Made by a program: the position numbers and the translations under genes
Notes under the pieces: model-generated
Databases searched by the model: none
What the model was told of the DNA's origin: nothing
The model's input: the letters and a program-made list of their open reading frames with translations, nothing else
NCBI RefSeq assembly: GCF_003576645.1
Contig: NC_044920.1
Location: 20,819,450 to 20,883,449, forward strand
Length of the DNA stretch: 64,000 bases
Reading direction: 5' to 3'
DNA from: Ipomoea triloba
Taxonomy: Eukaryota > Streptophyta > Magnoliopsida > Solanales > Convolvulaceae
In this document: in pieces, positions 1 through 10,716 of the stretch
How positions within the stretch are numbered: the first letter of the stretch is position 1
Layout of the letters: each line of letters begins with the position of its first letter

Positions 1-165
1 TCTAGGATCGTCCTGATTCAAGTTGATGAAGGAATGATTGTGAGTGAAACCTTTCAAGTGGAACCTATTATCTATCAGTTGCCTCTAGACAGAAAAGACT
101 TCAAAAATTACGAGAAGCAATTCCACGGAAAATGCTTCAACTATGGCAATATGTTTGGAGGAACT
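1..165 (+). pseudogene. Ty1/copia gag fragment
   Basis: Frame 1 reads through the left window edge with residues typical of copia Gag: a G-M-I-V-S-E-T-F-Q-V motif, then L-P-x-x-x-K-D-F-K-N-Y, then K-C-F-N-Y-G-N. The last resembles a CCHC zinc knuckle whose second Cys has become Tyr. The usual stretch between the K-D-F-K-N-Y part and the knuckle is missing, so there is an internal deletion. A stop follows soon after. The fragment abuts a gypsy gag in the opposite orientation near 137-165, so the two are joined by insertion or rearrangement. Family assignment comes from motif recognition only. Confidence 0.6.
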
Positions 166-325
166 TGGTAATGTGAACATTAGGATCTTCCATTGGTGAT
201 CCTCCGAATTGGTCCGATGCAATCATTTGCAATATGGCCGGTTTGATTTCAAAGTTGTTGGCCTCCACACCCGGTATGTTAATGCTATCATGCTTCTCCA
301 CGTCAGGTGCAATGTAGTCCGACAT
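137..325 (-). pseudogene. Ty3/gypsy Gag N-terminal fragment
   Basis: A 62-residue minus-strand frame begins M-S-D-Y-I-A and contains N-N-F-E-I-K-P-A-I-L-Q-M and then E-D-P-N-V-H-I-T-K-F-L. These are the landmarks of Retrotrans_gag proteins of Athila/Tat-like plant gypsy elements, which bind retroelement RNA in the virus-like particle. Usual gag is several hundred residues, so only its N-terminus is here. The frame is broken at the junction with the copia fragment. The leader, primer binding site and LTR of the same element lie to the right (upstream on the minus strand). Confidence 0.6.
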
Positions 326-867
326 GGCTCTCCTCGAGGTTGTGGTTGATTGATTCCATTACCATTCCCCTCTCCATTACCATTTAAATCTCCATTGAGA
401 TTCAAGTTGACGTTCCCTTGTGTGTGTGCGCCATCCTTCTTTGCTTTCTAAGATACTTGGCTCTCTTTTGCATCTCGAGGTCCAAAGATAATAATCCTTC
501 TTTCCCCAAGGATCACGTGTGCATGCAATAACAAGTACCTTAAACACAATATCACAACTAAACAAAGCAAGTATGTAAATGCTATCATGCTCCTCCATGT
601 CAAGTGCAATGTAGTCCGACATGGCTCTCCTCGAGGTTGTGGTTGATTGATTCCATTACCATTCCCCTCTCCATTACCATTTCCATCTCTATTGAGATTC
701 AACTTGATGTTCCCTTGTGCGTGTGCGCCATCCTTCTTTGCTTTCTAAGATATTTGGCTCTCCTTTGAATCTCGAGGTCCAAAGGTAATAATCCTTCTTT
801 CCCCAAGGATCGCATGTGCATGCAATAACAAGTACCTTAAACACAAGATCACAACTAAACAAAGCAA
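274..867. repeat. 297-bp direct tandem duplication in gypsy gag leader
   Basis: Two units, about 274-570 and 571-867, match closely over their whole length with scattered substitutions. Each contains the gag start region (the minus-strand M-S-D-Y-I-A codons) and the segment just upstream of it. The duplicate start is therefore repeated at 622. The spacing is 297 bp by the position of GTATGT and of the AAACAAAGCAA end. This looks like an unequal-crossover or replication-slippage duplication within the element's leader. Confidence 0.8.
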
Positions 868-879
868 ACTTGTTATGGG

Positions 880-1656
880 TAGAGCTGTCAAAACGGGCTT
901 AGCCCGCCGGGTAAGCCCGCCCCGCCCCGCGAAAAGGGTGGGGCGGGCTTTGATATTTTAGGCCCGTATTTTGGCGGGCTTTTTAGCCCGCTCCCGCCTA
1001 ACCCGCGGGCCGGCGGCCAATGTATAATTTAATTAAATAGACAAATGCTACAATAATAAATTTATAACATTAAATATGTCTTATCAACTTGATTATATTA
1101 CTAACATACACACACACATATACATATGTATTTGAATATGGATTTATTCGCTTCTCAAAAAAAGAATATGAATTTACGTACAGTTACATTATTTTGTAAC
1201 TGTAAACCAAATTAGAATTTTGGATTTGGTTTACACTTAATGTATACTGTACGTAAATCCATATTCAAATATATATAAAATCACGTTCAAAAATATTTGT
1301 ATATTGTATAAATGATTTAATTTTTTATTGACTTATGGATTAATACATTATATATTTGATTATTTATTTAGTTATTATTGTTTTTAAAAAGAATTACAAA
1401 TGCATTAATATATGTTTAAACTATCCAAATTATTTTAGTATACACTTATTACCTTTTTATATTAAATTTTATTTAAATTTAAAATTTTTAAAATTTGGCG
1501 GGCCCCCGCCAAGGACCGCGGGCTTAAGGCGGGGCGGGGCGGGGCGACCTACCATAGGCCCGTATTTTGGCGGGCTTTTTAGCCCGCACCCGCCATATGG
1601 CGGGCTTTAGCGGGCTTTGGCGGGGCCCGCCCCGCCAGCCCATTTCGACAGCTCTA
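880..1656. mobile_element. hAT-type non-autonomous MITE rich in GGCGGGC motifs
   Basis: The ends are inverted repeats (TAGAGCTGTCAAAACGGGCT left; the right end reads TAGAGCTGTCGAAATGGGCT on the minus strand). They are flanked by a perfect 8-bp duplication GTTATGGG at 872-879 and 1657-1664, the length expected for hAT transposition. The 777-bp body has no coding capacity. Both subterminal regions are packed with GGCGGGC/GCCCGCC motifs, and the centre is AT-rich. It is inserted in the leader of the gypsy element. A relative with the same TIR lies at 46581-47153. Confidence 0.88.
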
Positions 1657-1740
1657 GTTATGGGTTAGTAAAAATAAAGAAAAATGGTGGATTAGACTCC
1701 TAGAATGAAACTTTCACTAATGACAATACTAAATGCCACT

Positions 1741-1759
1741 TTCCCAGCAACGACGCCAA
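1741..1759 (-). promoter_or_regulatory. Gypsy primer binding site, tRNA-Asp type
   Basis: On the minus strand this reads TTGGCGTCGTTGCTGGGAA. It is close to the TGGCGCCGTTGCCGGGGA site used with tRNA-Asp by many plant Ty3/gypsy elements. It lies two bases from the putative LTR terminus at 1762, as expected for a minus-strand element whose 5' LTR is to the right. Confidence 0.65.
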
Positions 1760-1761
1760 TT

Positions 1762-2910
1762 TGATTGCAGCATATTTTGTGACAAACAAATACCCGGATT
1801 ATCGGGTTATCGATTTACAGGGAAGCGGGGCGTATCGAGCACTAGTTACTAATCAATTCTTTTGAAGCTAATCCTAACGAAAATGGTGATTGATTGATTG
1901 CAAATGTAATAGTAATTAAAGAAAATAAACAAAGCAAGTTGATGAAAACAATAGAGCAAGAGTGTGATTTTTGATTACAAGTGTTTAATCACCTAGTGTC
2001 AATCTAAAGTGAAATATTTAATTTGGGTTCAAACAAGTGTGAAAAATTACATTCAAAATAGGGAAAGAATTACTCTCATAATTCAAACACATAATAAGAA
2101 ACCAATCAAGAGCAAACGATCTAAATGAAATCCCTTAACAAATCTGTCATCTCCCAAGATGCAAAAGTCAAGTGCAAATGTGGGTGCTCTAATATATGCC
2201 CTAACTTCCATCAAGACAGAATTATATCAAGATACAAGTAATTTAGGCATTTAACTACAAACATCAACAATATAAATCACGATTGCAACACAAGTCATAA
2301 AACCCAAATATAAACATATCATTAAAACATGAAGAACTAGGCACAATAGGTTCATAAACACTTTTCACCCAAAAATCCCTAAATAGTTTAGCGAATCATG
2401 GCTAGCATTGCATTCATTACACTATGTTAAAGAGTTTACAAGAATCAAATAGAGTAAAAGAAAAGGGAAAGAGATTCTCTCGAATGTAGTCTTCCTAGCC
2501 TTTTATTCTTCCTCCAAAGCCCTTGTAGCTCTTTGATGGTGGCTATCTTCTGCCAAAAGTTGGTGGATCTCGCCTTAGACTCCTTGAATAGACAACACGC
2601 CATTACTCACACTCTTTTTGTCTCAAAAAATGCAGCTTAGGTCCTAGGGTTTTGGGAAGATGAGCCTTTTATAGTGGGAGCAAAATAGGGGTAGAATAGG
2701 AAATTCTGCAAAGCTGAAATCTCGCACCATCAGGATTCTCGACGCGTCGAGCTTAAATTCCGCCAAAAATGTCATATACTGGAAATTCTCGACGCGTCGA
2801 GAATTTCTAGTATGCGACATTTTGGGCGGACTAGGCGGAGTGGATGGTCAACTCGACCGAATTCGGCAGAGTTAGCCGAGTTAACTCGGGTGAGTCGGCC
2901 TTGTTAATTT
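1762..2910 (-). mobile_element. 5' LTR of minus-strand Ty3/gypsy element
   Basis: The segment starts with TGATTGCAG next to the primer binding site, giving a minus-strand LTR ending in CA. It contains a minus-strand TATAAAA at 2667-2673 and no coding frame. It also contains the long palindrome at 2759-2830. The right boundary is uncertain: I see no clear TG terminus or target duplication, and 2910 is only an estimate. The rest of the element lies to the left, mostly outside the window. Confidence 0.5.
2759..2830. repeat. 72-bp near-perfect palindrome around a CGACGCGTCG core
   Basis: The sequence is self-complementary about 2794/2795. The central 24 bp are perfect (AAATTCTCGACGCGTCGAGA onward), and the arms extend out to TCCGCC/GGGCGGA with few mismatches. 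A second copy of the CTCGACGCGTCGAG core lies just left, at about 2737-2751. It sits within the gypsy LTR, downstream of or near its promoter. Confidence 0.85.
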
Positions 2911-2934
2911 TTTATTAGGGAAAAATTTGCAATT

Positions 2935-3062
2935 TGAATAACTCAGGGACGAAAAGTGCAACGCCAATGATAACTTAGGGACAAAAAGTGAGTATGACCA
3001 TAACTTAGGGACGAATTCTACAATTACCCTATAACTTAGGGACGACAAATGCAACTTTCCCT
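2935..3062. repeat. Degenerate tandem repeat of TAACTTAGGGACGAA
   Basis: Four imperfect repeats of a motif like AACTTAGGGACGAAAAGTGCAA occur at roughly 30-bp spacing. No reading frame or promoter is evident. Such arrays are common in non-autonomous element tails, but I cannot assign a family. Confidence 0.55.
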
Positions 3063-3114
3063 TTTTATTATATTTATATATATTTAAATTTATTTATTTA
3101 TATAAATAAGAGAA

Positions 3115-3117
<3 letters not shown>

Positions 3118-3155
<38 letters not shown>
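3118..3155. repeat. (TA)n microsatellite
   Basis: An uninterrupted TA dinucleotide run, immediately left of a GCCTAGGCG-rich fragment. Confidence 0.95.
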
Positions 3156-3158
<3 letters not shown>

Positions 3159-3159
3159 A

Positions 3160-3575
3160 TGATTGTAGTAGGCGCTAGGCGGTAGACTAGCGCCTAGCGC
3201 CTAGGTGATCTAGGCGGTGACCTATAAAAACAAAAAATAATGCATGTGTGTGGGTGTATGTCATACACACACGCGCGCGCGCGCGCACACACACTGAAAA
3301 TTAGGATTTTTAGAAATCAGAACTACTTCATTTCTCCAGTAAATCCCTGGATAACAAGGACTTCGAATTATGGCCTAAGACTTCCACAATTCCACCACTG
3401 GTCACCAGAACACCAAATACATCCTAGGGCTTCCACCACTGATCATCAAACCACCAGATACGTCCTAGAGCTTTCACCACTGGTCACTAGACCATCATAA
3501 AATTTGGAATGGACCATCGGACTATAGAACTGACTCAACTGTGATATAAGATATCACCTAGGCGAGCAGGACGCA
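3160..3575. mobile_element. Fragment of a GCGCCTAGGCG-motif element
   Basis: 3165-3225 is crowded with GCGCTAGGCGG/GCGCCTAGGCG motifs, and the motif recurs at about 3553 (CACCTAGGCG). The interior includes a CACACACGCGCGCGC run (3262-3295) and a non-conserved 86-codon open frame that resembles no family I know. The same motif marks 13445-13935. I infer a decayed non-autonomous DNA element, with no clean termini. Confidence 0.35.
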
Positions 3576-4831
3576 GAAGTAGAGAACTAACTATACTACA
3601 TTACTACTATACTTATTTCTTGATTTCTTCTGTTTAATTATTAAGTATTTCACTTTTTATCTTGATGTTTGAATGCTTGATGAATTTATGAATGTCTCTT
3701 AGAGGCTTAGATCCTTAGTCTCTTGTTCCTTGGCTGGAAAGTGTGGCTTGTGGCTTGGTAACAATTTAAACGTTGTTGCCATTGAGTTAAGATTTCTAAG
3801 AACTCAGTACTTTACCAAGTATCAGTATCAGTAATAACTTTCGCCCCTTTATCTTTGAATGGTGACTGGTAAATGGTAATGTACGTGACTTACCTTATCT
3901 CTCTTTTTCTTTATGCTTATTTTGCAATGATGATGCTTCCACCATGTTGTCTTAAAATATAGAATTGGATTTTGGTATGTTTCTTATTTAGTATGGTCTT
4001 GATGCCATAACTCATTAAGAAATTTGTCCCCAATTCTAACTTGATATGGAAAAACGCACTTTGAGCACCCTTACTGCTTCGTCCCTTTATTATGTTTAAA
4101 AGTTAAAACTTTGTCTTTTGATTAACTTGTTAACTTCTACATTTTTATCAGGAAGAAGAATAGCATATTAAGAAAGCATATTTGATGGATTGTGGATTCT
4201 TAATTCTTTTCTTTTAGAAAATTATTGTGATGAACTGATCAAATTCTGAATTTTAAACTGATGGTGAATTGATGTGAATTGTGATTTACACTATTAAAGT
4301 GTATTTTGAGATGTGTAAACTTGTATGTTTTGTAAGCTACTAAACTTGTGTAATATTTTGTATTTTGTAATTTGTATCATTGTAAGTATGTTTAATTGTT
4401 TAAACTATGAAGTAAACTTGTAGAATTGTAGTTGTGAGATGAACCATGAATGAATGAAATTTAAATTAGACAACTTAATATTTTAATTTAATAATTTCAG
4501 TAAATTTTTTAATTTTGTAATTTTTTTTTTTACATATTCGAAATATCCGACGGGTTTAACGGAAATATGAAGGGTAAAGAAATCAAAATATTCGACTGTT
4601 AAGTACACAAAATAAAATGAATTGGGTTTCCATCGCTTTAACCCAAGTTCGTTCAGAGTAGTCGGTCGTGTACTCAAATCATTCGAACCCGTCCGTTGCT
4701 CAGACCTGACCACCTGATAACCGATGACTGAACCGACTAAAACAATCACTTTTTTCGGTTATTGAATTTTTAAAAAATTCAGTTATTTGGTATTTTGGTT
4801 ATTTGGCTATTGAATTTCGATTACCAATTGG
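3576..4831. other. AT-rich intergenic sequence, no gene seen
   Basis: I see no coding exon, RNA gene or clear repeat here. The open frame at 4483-4749 on the minus strand has low-complexity composition and no recognisable domain. Poly-T/A-rich text and TG-rich text around 4200-4450 suggest old non-coding repeat tails. Confidence 0.6.
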
Positions 4832-5398
4832 TGAGAACAGTACCATAGGAGAGAAATAAAAACCAATCTCAATATTACATCTGTGAAAATTCGACGGATC
4901 TGATCAGATTTAAAAAAAATGCAGTGACATTTTCATAATTATCATCAAATTCATTATGCAAACTTGAATATTTAAATATGCAAACCTAGTAAATTTTATA
5001 AAATCAACGTAAATGCTAAATTTTAAATCTAAACCGTAAATCATAGATCTTAAGCAATAAAAAGTAAACCACTAAACCAAATAAAACAAAAAACTCAATC
5101 ATAAACTTTAAAATCGAAACCCTAAGTGCGCATGTTCGCATTTTTGCAAATGCAATCTTTTAATACTAAATATGCAAAATGTTAACCCTAAATGTGCAAA
5201 ATGTTAATACTAAATGTGCAAACTTGAAAAGGCATGAGAATTGTAGATGTGCAAACTTGCATGGTGAAGTTGATGATAATTACGTAAATGTCACCACATT
5301 TTTTTTCCTTTCGTTTTTTTAATCTTATCATATTCGTCGATTTTTACATATGTAAAGCTAAGATTTGTTCTTAATTTTCTCTTAGGGGTGTGTTCTCA
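4832..5398. mobile_element. Long-TIR foldback element (Mutator-like MITE)
   Basis: The two ends are inverted repeats about 135 bp long. The left arm begins TGAGAACA and the right arm ends TGTTCTCA; the arms match through TGACATTTTCATAATTATCA near their inner ends. The centre contains degenerate ATGTGCAAA... repeats and no ORF. Long TIRs without coding capacity fit Mutator-like MITEs. I do not see a clean 9-bp target duplication. Confidence 0.65.
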
Positions 5399-5417
5399 TG
5401 GGATCCTAAGCCCCTCT

Positions 5418-5418
5418 C

Positions 5419-5466
<48 letters not shown>

Positions 5467-5476
5467 TGTGTGTGTG
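5418..5476. repeat. (TA)n(TG)n compound microsatellite
   Basis: A TA run passes into a long TG run broken once by TTT. The neighbouring hAT MITE has inserted into its right end. Confidence 0.95.
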
Positions 5477-6015
5477 TGGGGGTGGAAATAGGCTAGATCG
5501 AGCCGAGCTTTAGAAATTTAGGCCTGGGCCTGCTATAGAAATATAAAGCCTAAGCCTGGGCCTGGGCCTGTATGTAGACTTTTTTTAGGCTCGAGCCTGA
5601 GCCTATAGTTGGCCTAGCCTGGCCTGAAGCCTTTTTAAAAGCCTATTTAACATATAGGCTTTTAAAAAAGGCTTCAAAATAAATCATAAATAGGCTTTGA
5701 ACCTATTTAAGGCCTCATTTTAAGCCTTTTAAAGTATATCTGTAAACAATTTACAAAAAATACATAAATTCAATTGTATTATTATTTGTTATCCTATATA
5801 ATATCATAAATAATAAACAATCAACTCACATAATTAAGTTGCAATATTTCATTAAATATTATGACAGTAAGAACAGTTAATAAAAAAATTAAACAATAAG
5901 AATACATATAACAGAATTAGCAGCAATGTTTATAGTTGAATCATAGTTTAGAATGAGATTTTGGAGGTGGAGGGTTAGAGTTTGGTAATTATATATACTT
6001 AGGATTGTATTGTAA

Positions 6016-6063
<48 letters not shown>

Positions 6064-6249
6064 GTCAGGCATGTAGGCCTGACCGCCTGAAGGCCGAGCC
6101 TGCTATATATAGGCCTGGCCTCTTTAGTTTAATAGGTTTTTGAAATTTGCTCAAGCCTGGCCTTTCTACTAAACGAGTTAGGCCTAACTAGGCTTTAAGT
6201 AGGCCTGAACATAGGCTTCTACAAGGGGCTTGACCTATTCCCACCCCTA
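5477..6249. mobile_element. hAT-type MITE rich in GGCCTGGCC motifs
   Basis: The right end on the minus strand reads TAGGGGTGGGAATAGGTC, and the left end TGGGGGTGGAAATAGGCTAG is its imperfect inverse. The flanks TGTGTGTG (5469-5476) and TGTGTGTA (6250-6257) fit an 8-bp hAT duplication, though in a TG repeat this is weak proof. Subterminal regions are filled with GCCTGGGCCTG/AGGCCTGG motifs. The centre is AT-rich with a (TA)n run at about 6020-6060. No ORF is present. Confidence 0.75.
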
Positions 6250-6529
6250 TGTGTGTATGTGTATTAGATTAAGTATTTTGATTATCGTTTTTACAAGATT
6301 GCAAACATTTATTTTAGTGGAAATTATAATTAATCTCTCATATATTATTATGCATTCATAAACTTTGAATTACCGATTTAAATAAACGAATTCAACATTC
6401 AATTACATATGCATGAACATCTCTTATATAATCTTGCATTGATAAATTTTAAAATTCTTATTTAAAAATAAATGTTGGGTATTATCTCATCAGCGCAATG
6501 TGCGTGAAAAATTAGTATATATATTCTAG

Positions 6530-6757
6530 TGAGAACAATTCTTTAGGTGTGGATGTAAGGACAAATTATGGTTGTTGATTGTGTTAGATCTAATGGTTAT
6601 TATTTATTTTGATATATTTATTATTGTAAATTTTTTTAAGAGTGGGGTAGTTTTTTAAAGAGTGGTAGTTACTTATATGGGTTAATCTGCGTCATTCAAA
6701 TTATTAATTTAATGGTGTGGATTTGACCTCATGTCCTCACCTAAAGCCTGGTTCTCA
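6530..6757. mobile_element. Short foldback element with TGAGAACA ends
   Basis: The left end (TGAGAACAATTCTTTAGGTG) and the right end (CACCTAAAGCCTGGTTCTCA) are inverse complements. The terminal octamer resembles that of the element at 4832, suggesting a related Mutator-like family. There is no ORF. Confidence 0.55.
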
Positions 6758-6768
6758 TGAATTGAGGA

Positions 6769-6772
<4 letters not shown>

Positions 6773-6806
<34 letters not shown>
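6773..6806. repeat. (TA)n microsatellite upstream of RRP36 gene
   Basis: A TA run about 100 bp upstream of the CT-rich leader of the RRP36-like gene. It could supply an open, TATA-like region, but no specific core promoter can be fixed. Confidence 0.85.
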
Positions 6807-6811
<5 letters not shown>

Positions 6812-6904
6812 ATAGTGCTGCTGCTAGTCTGCCAATAATAGCCCATAACAAATACGGAGTAATATTTAGCCTAATCCAAATAGGCAATAGCCCAAAAAAC
6901 TCAA

Positions 6905-7224
6905 TTGACAATAGCCCTACCCTTTTCCGCTTCTCAGCTTCTCCACTCTCCCGTCTCTCCGTCTTCGACGTTCTGCTTCTCCACTCTAACGCCGGATTCC
7001 GCCCTCATCTCTCGTCTCTCACACTCTCACTGCTTTCTCCCTCGTCTCTCACCGCCTCACGCCCTCCGCCCTCGGCGACACTCCCTCACGCCCTCTGCCA
7101 CCAAACGGCCAGACCTCACTACGACACTACCCAGTCAGCGACTCAGCGGCGACCGCCAGGGACTCAGCGACTGCAACTCGCCAACTCCTCCGTTTCCTCG
7201 TCTATTCGTCCTCAAGGAGTCGAG
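6905..7224 (+). other. Probable 5' non-coding first exon of RRP36-like gene
   Basis: The stretch is markedly C/T- and GC-rich compared with its surroundings, as plant 5' leaders often are. It ends at CGAG followed by a consensus donor GTAAAT at 7225. It contains an open frame of 107 codons running past the donor, but that product is low-complexity Ser/Pro/Leu-rich text without a domain. The next coding exon starts at 9632 after a 2.4-kb intron. The 5' limit is not determinable. It could instead be an unrelated transcript's exon. Confidence 0.5.
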
Positions 7225-8857
7225 GTAAATTTTTACATATTTGGTTAGTTTAATTATTTGTCAATTTGTCTTTGACAATGAAGTCTCTGGCTCTCTATTC
7301 ATCTTTAGTTTAATTAGTTTAATTATTTGTCTTTAGTTTAATTTTTTGGTGACTTTACTACTGTTTCTGCTTCTGCTGATTGCTGCTAGCCTGCTACTAC
7401 TAATTTTGCTCCATTCTCTTTAGTTTTAGCATTGTTAAAACATAATTGATCTTAAAACTATCATCATTGTAAGTTCAAATTCATGACAGCTCTACATTGT
7501 CTGTAATCCTGGGTACTGGACAATGTTTCTATCATCATTGTAAGTTTCAATTCAAAACATATTAATGTACTGGACACTGGGTTTAAAGCATTTTCTCTAC
7601 TTATTTATTTTGGATTTGGAATTATGTAGTATTGCTCATTAGAGTTTTTAATTATTAATTATGGAAATATTTGTTATTCTTTCGTTTTTTGGCAATTAAA
7701 AATTTCAATTGGTTTTCACCCCTAGATTTATGTATTCATAGATAAACTAAAGTGCCTTTTTTTTTTTTTCACACATGCAACTGTTTTTCAGTCATACAGA
7801 TGCAAATTGTGTACTTGCTTTTTTCCTTTGGGTTAGAATTTTAATTATTATGCATTTTATTTTTAAATTTATAGGTTATAGATGTACGGAACTTGGAAGG
7901 TTATTGGGGGATTTGGGGCAATGGTGTTTCTGAAGCAGAATTTTGGGTTTTCGTAAGAATGTTAAGTAGAATATAGCATTACAGTGTAGTGTATTGTGTA
8001 CTTTTTCTGATTTTGATATGTTTCTATGTAGTTCTACTTGAATCATTCATTGATAAATCACACCATAGAATGTTAAATGAAATGTGTTTTTTTTTTTTTT
8101 TCTTTTTGGATTCCCAAAAGAAAAAAAAGAGACAAGAAAGAAATAGAATAGGAAAATTATTAATATTTGACAGTTCAAGATTTCTGGTCGATGGTAAAGT
8201 TTTGCACTTTGTCCTCATTACAGCTTCAATCTCTAGAAATCAGTGGGTTGGAATTTGCACATTTTGTATTTTTTGGTAAGTTTAGTTCAATTTTCAGTAT
8301 TCTAATTTTAGTTCTTTATTTAGGGAATTACGGTAAGTTGAAAAATATGTTCTTTAAGGTTTCTGTGCCTTAATTAGGTTCATTTTTTCAGCTGATAGTG
8401 CTCAATTCCATAAGCTGTTCTTTAAGGAAAATCATAAGCTGTTTTTAGTGAAAAGTCTGCTCTTTTAAGCTTTCTACTGATGGTGTCCAATTCCTTTTAT
8501 TCTTCTGCTAATACTAAAACTAATGAAATGGATCCTTGAGAATGATTAAATGTAGTTCTCTCATCTCTGACATCAATAGATTAATTGATGATTTTTTATC
8601 CAATTTAATTGATTAATGTTTTTTTTCCAATTTAATATTGCAGAAATTAAATTTTTAAAAAAAATTAATGTGTTTTTTAATAGAACTGTTTTGTATTTGA
8701 ATGGTTTTGATTTTTAAAGGTGTTCTCTACTTTTTGACCCTATTCAACAAAATTTCTGCATCCAGGGACCACTGGGGCGTTGATTTCAATTTTTACCATG
8801 TAATAGTACTAAAAGCCTTAATCTTATCCTGTCTCAATGTTGTTGTGTGTGTGGGTG

Positions 8858-8888
<31 letters not shown>

Positions 8889-9168
8889 NNNNNNNNNNNN
8901 NNNNNNNNNNNNNNNNNNNNNNNNNNNNNNNNNNNNNNNNNNNNNNNNNNNNNNNNNNNNNNNNNNNNNNNNNNNNNNNNNNNNNNNNNNNNNNNNNNNN
9001 NNNNNNNNNNNNNNNNNNNNNNNNNNNNNNNNNNNNNNNNNNNNNNNNNNNNNNNNNNNNNNNNNNNNNNNNNNNNNNNNNNNNNNNNNNNNNNNNNNNN
9101 NNNNNNNNNNNNNNNNNNNNNNNNNNNNNNNNNNNNNNNNNNNNNNNNNNNNNNNNNNNNNNNNNNNN
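8889..9168. other. Assembly gap (280 N)
   Basis: A run of N bounded by T homopolymers on both sides (about 8859-8880 and 9170-9194), so the assembly broke in a poly-T or simple-repeat region. It lies in the proposed 5' leader intron of the RRP36-like gene. Any frame drawn across it is meaningless. Confidence 0.99.
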
Positions 9169-9682
9169 GTTTTTTTTTTTTTTTTTTTTTTTTTAATAAT
9201 TTCTGCAATATTTTGTGATATGTATGTATTCAAGGAAAGGGGCACATCAGCCTCATGTAGTTATTTACAAATCTTATGGGTTGCACTATATTAATGTATG
9301 AATAGTATTTGGGTTGACTTTGTATTGTATGGATATAAGCTGATGCTTTATTAGTGATTTTTGTAAGGAATTAGATTTATGAATGCTTGTATGGATTGAT
9401 GGATGATGTTTGTATGAATTACTAGATTAGATTTATGGATATGTTGTATGAAAGATATCAATTCGGTTAAAGTTAAAGGAATGAATTTTGGCTTGTTTGA
9501 GAAAATCGAAAAATTGGTAATTTGGTTTCAGTTAATTCAATTTGAAATTGACTGTATTAACTGATCCCTACTTGTTGAGTCATTCAATCTTCCAGACGCA
9601 AAACCTAACTCTGTTGTGAATGCTGTTTCAGTACTACTGTACAAATCTGGTTAATTCCTCGAAAATTATCTCGGGTAATAGA

Positions 9683-10683
9683 ATGAAGAAAGCAATGGAG
9701 CCGGAGGTTGTTGCGACTTCAAGCAAAATTAAATTTGAGGACAGTGATGAGTATGAATCTTCCTCAGAAGATGTAAGAATCTGGACTGTAATTGTAAAAC
9801 TCCATGTGTTTATGTGTATATAAATTTAACACAAATGTGCCTTGAATGTATGAGCAGGTAGAGGAAGAGATAGAGAGAGAGCTTGCAGAAGTTACATTTG
9901 AGGAGCTGCAGAAGGCCCGCTCAGATGGGTCAGAGGTACTATATAGGAAGCCTACAGCAGAGACCAAGGGTGGCCGATCTAACAAAAACAGGTTACACAT
10001 GCACATCAGCACATGTCTCTCCATTCATTGGATTTGTTGGTTTTAGAATGTTATTTTTGATAAATTTTTTTAATTCTGAAATTTGTCAAGGCCAATGGAG
10101 ATAAGTAGTAAGAAGCCAGTTAGCAGATTTAGAGAAGTTGTTCAAGTGCCAAAAAGGGTTAGTCTTTATTCTTTGCATTTTTTAGCTATTATTTGGACAA
10201 GACATATGATCCATACTAACAATTAAATGAAGTTGATCATAATATAACAATTATTTGCTTAGATTATATGTGCAAAACCTTTATTTTCCATGCCTTTTGA
10301 AATGCATGCTGTGACAGTGATTTGATATGGTTCTTATTTGTTGAAGGGAATTAATTTTTGCAATTTCAAAAACTTTGGGTGCGTTTACTAACTGGAGAAA
10401 GAATATAGAAACTATGTTTACTTTGTACATTTGGAAAATCAGAACTAGAGATAGGAGTGATGAAAAACTATAGGAAGGAATACAAAAAAATACATTTATG
10501 TTGTACATTTGGAAAATACATTTATGTTGTACAAGCTGTCTGAACTATTAATCATGTGTATATCTTGAAAATAGTTTCACCTTGATAAAAATTTCCTATT
10601 CAGGTTGTACGTGACCCTCGATTTGAGACATTGTGTGGCAAGCTTGATGAGGAAGGGTAAGCTTTGTAATACACTGTGTTGCA

Positions 10684-10716
<33 letters not shown>

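Noticed and set aside
8701..9294. Open frames crossing the N run
   Set aside because: They are created by translating N as X between T homopolymers. No real sequence supports them.
10281..10508. Minus-strand 75-codon frame in the RRP36-like intron
   Set aside because: Intronic AT-rich sequence with no domain. The plus-strand exon chain explains the locus.
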